Below, in pieces: positions 58,610 through 64,000 of a DNA stretch of 64,000 nt. The position numbers were made by a program, and so were the translations under genes. Source of the stretch: Chrysoporthe austroafricana (taxonomy: Eukaryota > Ascomycota > Sordariomycetes > Diaporthales > Cryphonectriaceae); the NCBI GenBank assembly GCA_001051155.2, contig JYIP02000013.1, positions 1 to 64,000 of the forward strand, given 5' to 3'. Within the stretch, counting starts at the first letter, position 1, and each line of letters opens with the position of its first letter. The notes beneath the pieces are model-generated. The model was not told where the DNA came from. It ran no database searches and was given only the letters and a program-made list of their open reading frames with translations.

Positions 58610-60096
58610 ATGATATCTCGCGAGGTTCCATGGCGATCGATTCTCCTCACACCCTTGCTTCTCTCGCGCCCGACTTGTGAAGCTCACGACAGTGCCCAGG
58701 GCTCATTCCTGAGAAGAGCCCAACAGTAGGTACCCAACGGTCTCTAATGTGTGGTTTTCCTTTCGGTCATGGACGACTTTGAGACGAGACACTAGACAAG
58801 CTCATATTGCATTTTGCATATGACAGGCCTGGACTCTGGCTTCCCGAGGACCACCGTGTCCAGCAGGCGTGGCTTGCAGAGAAGAAACGATATGTCGATG
58901 CCAATCCTGCCGAGCTCCACCCGATGGTCGTCGAGCTTAGAGACCTAGTCCTGAACGACACCCACATCTCCATGATGGCGAACGGAATGTACGATCACAT
59001 CCCGGGCAACTACTCAGACCCAAGTGGCTGGCCCGTCATCCAGAACTTCACGGCAATGTTGGAAGTGATGAATCATCTTCTCACGGTGGCTCCCGAGTGG
59101 AGCGAGAGCCAGTACAACGTCGGTCTGGTTGGGCTGCCGATGCACGCACTGGTCGACTGGCCGATGGGCACCTTCTACGGTCGAGACTTCTTTCTCGACA
59201 CCCGGGTGAACGTGGCCCTGAAACGGATCCTCAATGATTGGGCGGCCTATTTGGGCTCGCCAGCGTCCGCGTATGTCCTGAATAACTCAACGACAGGTTG
59301 GTTCGGCCCCACAGCCATGCAGACTCTCACCGCGACCGCCAATGTAGACGGCACATCCTACTCGTTCGAAGAGCTCTTTGTGTCCGATCCGACAAACGAA
59401 ACGTACGGATTCGACTCTTGGGATGCCTTCTTCACCCGGGACTTTCGTGAGGGCGTCAGGCCCGTCGCCGCGCCCGAAAATGACTCCGTGATTGCCAACG
59501 TCTGCGAGTCGCTGCCCTTCGCCCTCGCCTCCAATGTCAAATACAGAGACGAGTTCTGGGTCAAGGGCCAGCCGTATTCGGTCGCGGACATGCTGGGCGG
59601 TGACGAGCTCAGCGAGCAGTTCGTCGGCGGCACGATCTACCAAGCATACCTGAGCTCGGTGAGCTACCACCGATGGCACTCGCCGGTATCTGGTAGGATT
59701 GTGAAGACGGCCTCCTTCGACGGGACGTATTACTCCGAGCCGGTGTTCCGCGTCTTGGAAGACTACGGGGCTTCCCCAAAAGCGCCTCGTTATGCGCAGG
59801 GCTATCTTACGGCTGTCGCGACCAGGGCTGTCATCTACATCCAGGCTGACAACCCGGACATTGGGCTCATGGCTGTCGTCTTGGTAGGCATGTCGGAGGT
59901 CTCTAGCAACGAGATCAAGGTCAGTGTCGGCCAATCGGTCAAGAAGGGGGATGAGATCGGCATGTTCCATTTTGGGGGTTCGACGCACTGTGTTCTCTTC
60001 AGGCCAGGCGTAAAACTGTCGGGCTTCCCAGTATCAGGAGAGAGGACCCAGAATGTACCAGTACGAGGCCAGTTGGCGGTTTTAGAGGCGAGCTGA
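58610..60096 (+). CDS. Phosphatidylserine-decarboxylase-like enzyme, PsiD type, about 430-460 aa
   Basis: The main exon is open from 58783 to 60096 and homology begins at FAYDRPGLWLPEDHR. It contains the family N-terminal domain (HALVDWPMGTFYGRDFF) and the PSD catalytic domain: SWDAFFTRDFREGVRP, ANVCESLPFALASNVK, FWVKGQPYS, GGTIYQAYLSSVSYHRWHSP and the self-cleavage motif GGST at 59974-59985, whose Ser (TCG, 59980) would become the pyruvoyl group. This branch includes the L-tryptophan decarboxylase PsiD of psilocybin synthesis, so an amino-acid substrate is likely. The start is uncertain: an upstream ATG at 58610 gives a hydrophobic signal-like leader (MISREVPWRSILLTPLLLS) that could be spliced to 58796, but the only in-phase donor seen, GTGCCC at 58692, is weak. 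The open frame has no ATG before residue VVELRDL. Confidence 0.85.
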
Positions 60097-60311
60097 GCTA
60101 GAAATGGACCGAGTGGATGGAGTGTGAGTATTGGAGGCCGGGAGCGCTGGAGGACAGTAAGAGGGCGGACTTTATCAGAGAAGTCCCTAAGGCGAGGTTG
60201 AAGCTTAAGGATGTACACAGTTGAGGCGGTACTTAGGGCGACCAAGCTAGGGCTAACGATAGTTCCTTTCCTGTAGAAGGGGGCATTCTTTTTAAATATA
60301 CGAGTTTGCTA

Positions 60312-60730
60312 AGTCGCAGGGGGTAGTTTCCGCCCACCCCTAGTTTCCGCCCCTCCGGTCACTATACTACATATATATTATGTATATATATATTTACTAC
60401 TTTTTCTTTCTATAAAGCTACTACAATGCAATCCTCCTTATTACTGGGTAATTCGACGCCGCTCTCTTTATCTAAACTATCTTCGTTTCTGTTCATTGCT
60501 TTTTGAGTCCTCTGTATATCCTTAATGCTTGCGAATTTCGAATTTGGACTGATATCAACTTTCTTTCTTTTTGTTAGCTTTCGATCTTCAAGCTGTTTCC
60601 TTATTGCTTTATTTTCCTCAAGGGCTTTAGCCAGGGCTATATCCCTTTTATCCCAGGCTTTCTGGACCTTCCTGAAGAGAAAGCGTTAGCTGGAGGCTGA
60701 GGAAAGCTGGTTCCGGTATTTGTTCAGTTA
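60312..60730 (-). mobile_element. Fot/pogo-type DNA transposon remnant
   Basis: A terminal repeat begins after TA at 60310-60311 with AGTCGCAGGGGGTAGTTTCC and contains a repeated TAGTTTCCGCCC, the form of fungal pogo-like ends that duplicate TA. A transposase tail on the - strand follows. The other end and the catalytic DDE domain are missing, cut off by the gypsy LTR that starts at 60737. Confidence 0.7.
60410..60690 (-). pseudogene. C-terminal tail of a Fot/pogo transposase
   Basis: Frame on the - strand from about 60690 to a TAG at 60410-60412: FRKVQKAWDKRD, then the coiled-coil ALAKALEENKAIRKQLEDRK and KRKKVDISPNSKFASIKDIQ, the lysine-rich tail typical of fungal Fot1/pogo transposases (N-K-x-L-x-K-x-K-K-V ... 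F-A-S-I-x-D-I). Only this tail remains. Confidence 0.75.
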
Positions 60731-60736
60731 GTATTA

Positions 60737-61171
60737 TGAACGCTGCAGTAATCCTAGGATAAACTGTAAGGTCAAAGGGTTTATGCTAGCAAAGGCGGTA
60801 CTATATAGCCTTGAATACCGAAATACGTTTAACAAAATATCGCAATATTCATAAGCCTATATGGCTATCACTTAAAAGTACTATAAGGTCCAAGTGGTAC
60901 TTAGATTCACGACTGAAGAGCTATAGTAATCTATTTAGTAAATATCCTGTCTTATATATCCAGCTTTTCATTCCTGGATCGCTTGCTTACTAAATAATCC
61001 AATAAGCCTGGCTTACTGAATCACTTAGTAATCTAGTAATCCTTATCTTATCTAACCCTAACCCGTAATTATATAATTATTATGGGTTTGCTTTTATTAG
61101 CAAGGCTGCTATTGGGTTTCTTTAGCGGCTATATTCCGGTCTTGCATGCCTCTGGTCTATATATCGGTTTA
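60737..61171 (-). repeat. 3' LTR of gypsy copy 3
   Basis: Left edge TGAACGCTGCAG (complement of CTGCAGCGTTCA at 10488-10499), right edge at GGTTTA. The telomere-like CTAACCCTAACCC occurs at about 61050-61062. Less mutated than the other copies. Confidence 0.8.
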
Positions 61172-61320
61172 TAATATTATCTCCTTCTTATCAATTGTTA
61201 TTTCTGATAATTTTTCGTAAGGTCTTTTGTTAATACTCGTCTGGCAATCTTTCTTTCTTAATCGGGATATCGGGCAGGATACAAAAAACTCGCTTTTCTC
61301 GCTCGACTAAAACGCAGTAT

Positions 61321-61797
61321 CGCGATTCCTTATTAGAAGCAGTTTTGCAGCGCGCTATGCAAATGCCTTCCTATTCGTTCTGCAAGGGTCGTACTATTCT
61401 TAGTTGCTAGGTTTCCGAAAGCGATTTTTCGCATTATTCGGAATATATACGATTTAACCGTTTTCGATATAATATTTTAAGAGTTATTCCTAATAAGCTT
61501 CGCAAAATCGCCTATCAGTATTAAAAGCTGGAAGATAAGCTAGAGGCTGCGGAAGAAAAGGTTTTTCGTTTGCATTATTAGAAGCATATATAGTATAAGA
61601 AGATAATGCGAGCTATTCGTTAAGAGATTGATAATATTAAGGAGTTGGAAAGGTTAGAGGTGGAAAAGGCTAAAGAAGAGTATTGCAAGGCCGAAGCCGA
61701 GCGATATGCTACGGAATCTTTAATTCCTGAAGGTTTTTTTCCTAAGAGCTTCGACTTAAATACTGCTCTATAGCAATTTAGTTCTGATATTAATTGG
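61321..61797 (+). pseudogene. Antisense coiled-coil frame, copy in gypsy 3
   Basis: On the + strand, antisense to the element: MQMPSYSFCKGRTILSC, then a broken LEDKLEAAEEKVFRL coiled coil, LERLEVEKAKEE and PKSFDLNTAL, followed by the conserved DINW. About six stops. The Cys positions after the first two read Tyr. Confidence 0.7.
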
Positions 61798-61798
61798 T

Positions 61799-62245
61799 AT
61801 TATAAACGCTGCAGTAATCTTAAGATAAACTGTAATATTAAAAGGGTTTATACTAATAAGGACAGTATTAAATATAGCTTTAAATACCGGAAATACGTTT
61901 AATAAATATTTGTAATATTTATAAGCTAATAAGGCTATTACTTAAATATTTAATAGAGTTCAAGTAATATTTAAATTTATAACTGAAAAGCTATAAGAAT
62001 CTACTTAGTAAATAACCTGTCCTTATATATCCAGCTCTTTTTTCTTAAATTATTGGCTTACTTAATAATCCAGTAAGCTTGGCTTATTAAATTACTTAAT
62101 AATCTAATAATCCTTATCTTATTTATCCTTAACCCGTAATTATATAATCGATATATATTTCTTTCTTCTTATAAAGCCGCTATTAGCTTACTTGAATAGT
62201 CGTTCTTGTATTTTACATTAACTCTGAGTCCGTATTAAATTATAA
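61799..62245 (-). repeat. 3' LTR of gypsy copy 4
   Basis: Starts TATTATAAACGCTGCAGTAA at the junction with copy 3 and ends at TTAAATTATAATATTATCCC. Same internal order as 60737-61171, more AT-rich. Confidence 0.75.
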
Positions 62246-62397
62246 TATTATCCCTTTCTTATCAATTATCGTCCTTAACAATTTTCTGTAAGGTTTTTTA
62301 TTAATACTTATCTCGTAATCTTTCTTTCCTAATCGGGATATCGGGCAAGATACAAAAAACTCGCTTTATTCGTTCGATTAAAACCTAATATCGCAAT

Positions 62398-62890
62398 TCC
62401 TTTCTGAAAGCGGTTTTATAGCACGCCGTGCAAATGCCTTCTTATTTATTTTGCGAAAGTCGCAATATTCTTAATTATTAAGTTTCAGAAAGTAATTTTT
62501 CGCATTATTCAAAATATATATAGCTTAACTATTCTCGATATAATATCCTGGGAATTATCCCGGATAAGTTTTGTAAGATAGCTTATTAATATCAGAAATT
62601 GGAAAATAAATTAAAAACTGCAAAAGAGAAAGTTTTTCGCTTATATCGGTAGAAACGCATATAGTATAAGAAGATAATGCGGGCTGTTTGTCGTAATATC
62701 GATAATATTGAGGAATTGGAAAAGTTAGAGGCGGAAAAGGCTGAAAAGGAGCGCTATAAGGCCGAGACCAAGCGTCGTATTATAAAGCCCTTAATTCCAG
62801 AAAGTTCTTTTCTTAAGAGTTTCGACCTGGATGCTATTTTATAGCAGCTTGGTTCCGATATTAACTGGTTTATTATTGATTTGTTTGCGA
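62398..62890 (+). pseudogene. Antisense coiled-coil frame, copy in gypsy 4
   Basis: MPSYLFCESRNIL, then KLENKLKTAKEKVFRLYR, IMRAVCRNIDNIEELEKLE and KSFDLDAIL, with TAG and TAA stops. Same place and orientation as in copies 1-3. Confidence 0.7.
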
Positions 62891-64000
62891 GTTATAAAGC
62901 CGTATCGAATTCTTCCTATTATTTTTCTAGCTAGCTAATTAATTGCTTTTCCTAATACTTTTTAAGTACTTATTATGCATTATTTAGGTTGCTAATTGGT
63001 TTTTAGCTATTTTCGCTCGAATAATATTTTTTCCATTTAATTAGATATTCTTTATATTTAATTAATTTTCGATATTTGAAAATCCGTTCGATTTCGTATT
63101 CCGGTTTATTGGTTTCGATTTGTATAAATTCGTTTATTTTGATTATATTAAATGCTAATTCGAAAAGCGAGATATGGAATACTGGGTGGATTCTCATTTT
63201 ATAAGGCAATATAAGTTTGAAATTAATATTTGAAATTCTCTTTAGAATTCTGAAAAGGCTAAGTTTCTTATAATTTAGCGAATAAAAGGGTTTTATTATT
63301 TTGATATGCTCTTTTTGTCAAATAAAATAGATTTTATCCTTTTCTTATAGGATTAGTTTTTCAATCTTTTCGGAATTGGTATATTTCGTTATTTTTTCTT
63401 GTATAAATTTCAGTTCTTCTTGAAATTCTTTCTGGATTTTCTTGATTTTCCGGATTCGTTTTTCTATTGCTTCTGCATTTATTTCTAGTAATTCGTTATA
63501 ATAAGCTATCGGGTTATAGCTATAAAGCGCGTAAAATAATAATTTCTTTATCGTATTCGTATTTATATTATTATATGCGAATTATATTAATAATAGCAAG
63601 TTAATTCAGTTATTTTGTTTATAATTTACGTAATGCTATAAGTATTACTTGATAATTTAATTCGTTCGTTCTGTTTATTTATCCGTTTATAAGTAAAATA
63701 TTATAAATATCTTTTGCTATATTCCGAATAGTTTTATTAATATAGTTTAAAAGTTTAATATAAACTTTCTATTTTTATTAGAGATAATTTCTTTAAATAT
63801 ATTATAATTAATTATAACCTTTCTGAAAAATATATATGCGAGATTTTCCGCTACGCTGCTTTCTTTATATAGAAAGAAATAAGCATATTTGCTTAATTTG
63901 CAAATTATTATTAAAATACTATTATATTGCATTTTAATTAAAAGTTTTCGTAAAAGAAATAGCTTAATAATGAAATTTTAGCTAATAGATTGCCAAACCA

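Larger units (their letters stand above)
60737..61797 (-). mobile_element. Gypsy copy 3, 3' part, interrupted by copy 4
   Basis: Same family as 3281-10499 but reversed. It has the 3' LTR (60737-61171) then the antisense frame. It ends abruptly at GATATTAATTGG (61797) where the LTR of copy 4 begins. The remainder is expected beyond copy 4, outside the window. Confidence 0.78.
61799..64000 (-). mobile_element. Gypsy copy 4, runs off the window
   Basis: 3' LTR 61799-62245, antisense frame at about 62398-62890 (+ strand), then pol on the - strand: the chromodomain end (KPEYEIERIFKYRK) within 63003-63209 and integrase core (NYNIFKEIISNKNRKF) within 63747-63932, ending at the equivalent of 8400 of copy 1. 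It sits inside copy 3. The reverse transcriptase and 5' LTR, if present, lie to the right of 64000. Confidence 0.82.

Noticed and set aside
59287..59988. 233-codon frame on the - strand
   Set aside because: Antisense to the conserved decarboxylase-like catalytic domain; no family resemblance.

Overview
The window is one end of a chromosome of a filamentous ascomycete (Pezizomycotina). Base 1 starts in CCCTAA telomere repeats. Genes have short introns (about 54-90 bp, one of about 215 bp), fungal-only families are present (DUF3176, Zn2Cys6 regulators, a telomere-linked RecQ-type helicase), and the repeats look damaged by repeat-induced point mutation (RIP): very AT-rich, with nonsense codons mostly TAG/TAA and catalytic residues changed in the way C-to-T/G-to-A changes predict. 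I cannot name the species.

Layout. 1-3280: telomere, a copy of a subtelomeric repeat, a 179-bp tandem array. 3281-10499: a complete but degenerate chromodomain Ty3/gypsy retrotransposon on the + strand. 10500-22672: a dead telomere-linked helicase on the - strand whose 5' half lies in a 2,594-bp tandem duplication, followed by an array of 458-bp units. 22673-25430: a truncated gypsy copy and an inverted LTR. 25686-36295: a second, different gypsy-like element, - strand, about 10.6 kb. 36296-37010: transition out of AT-rich DNA, with one mutated and one nearly clean copy of a short duplicated sequence.

37010-60310 is an island of ordinary base composition holding the intact genes: a DUF3176 membrane protein, an SDR fragment, a dead medium-chain reductase, a LigB-type extradiol (DOPA-dioxygenase-like) enzyme, a Zn2Cys6 regulator, a 2-oxoglutarate/Fe(II) oxygenase, a sulfotransferase-like P-loop protein, a POT peptide transporter, a protein with a DGNHR (ParB/sulfiredoxin-like) motif, a class V aminotransferase (isopenicillin-N-epimerase-like) and a phosphatidylserine-decarboxylase-like enzyme of the PsiD type. 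From the dioxygenase rightwards this has the make-up of a specialised-metabolite gene cluster: own regulator, own transporter, PLP and decarboxylase chemistry on an amino acid, and two different oxygenases. I know no described pathway with this set; the product is unknown. The amino-acid/catechol idea below is inference.

60312-64000 returns to mobile DNA: a Fot/pogo-type transposon remnant with one terminal repeat and the transposase tail, cut by a gypsy copy that is itself interrupted by a second gypsy copy running off the window. Four copies of the same gypsy family carry, antisense to pol and just inside the 3' LTR, a conserved coiled-coil reading frame.
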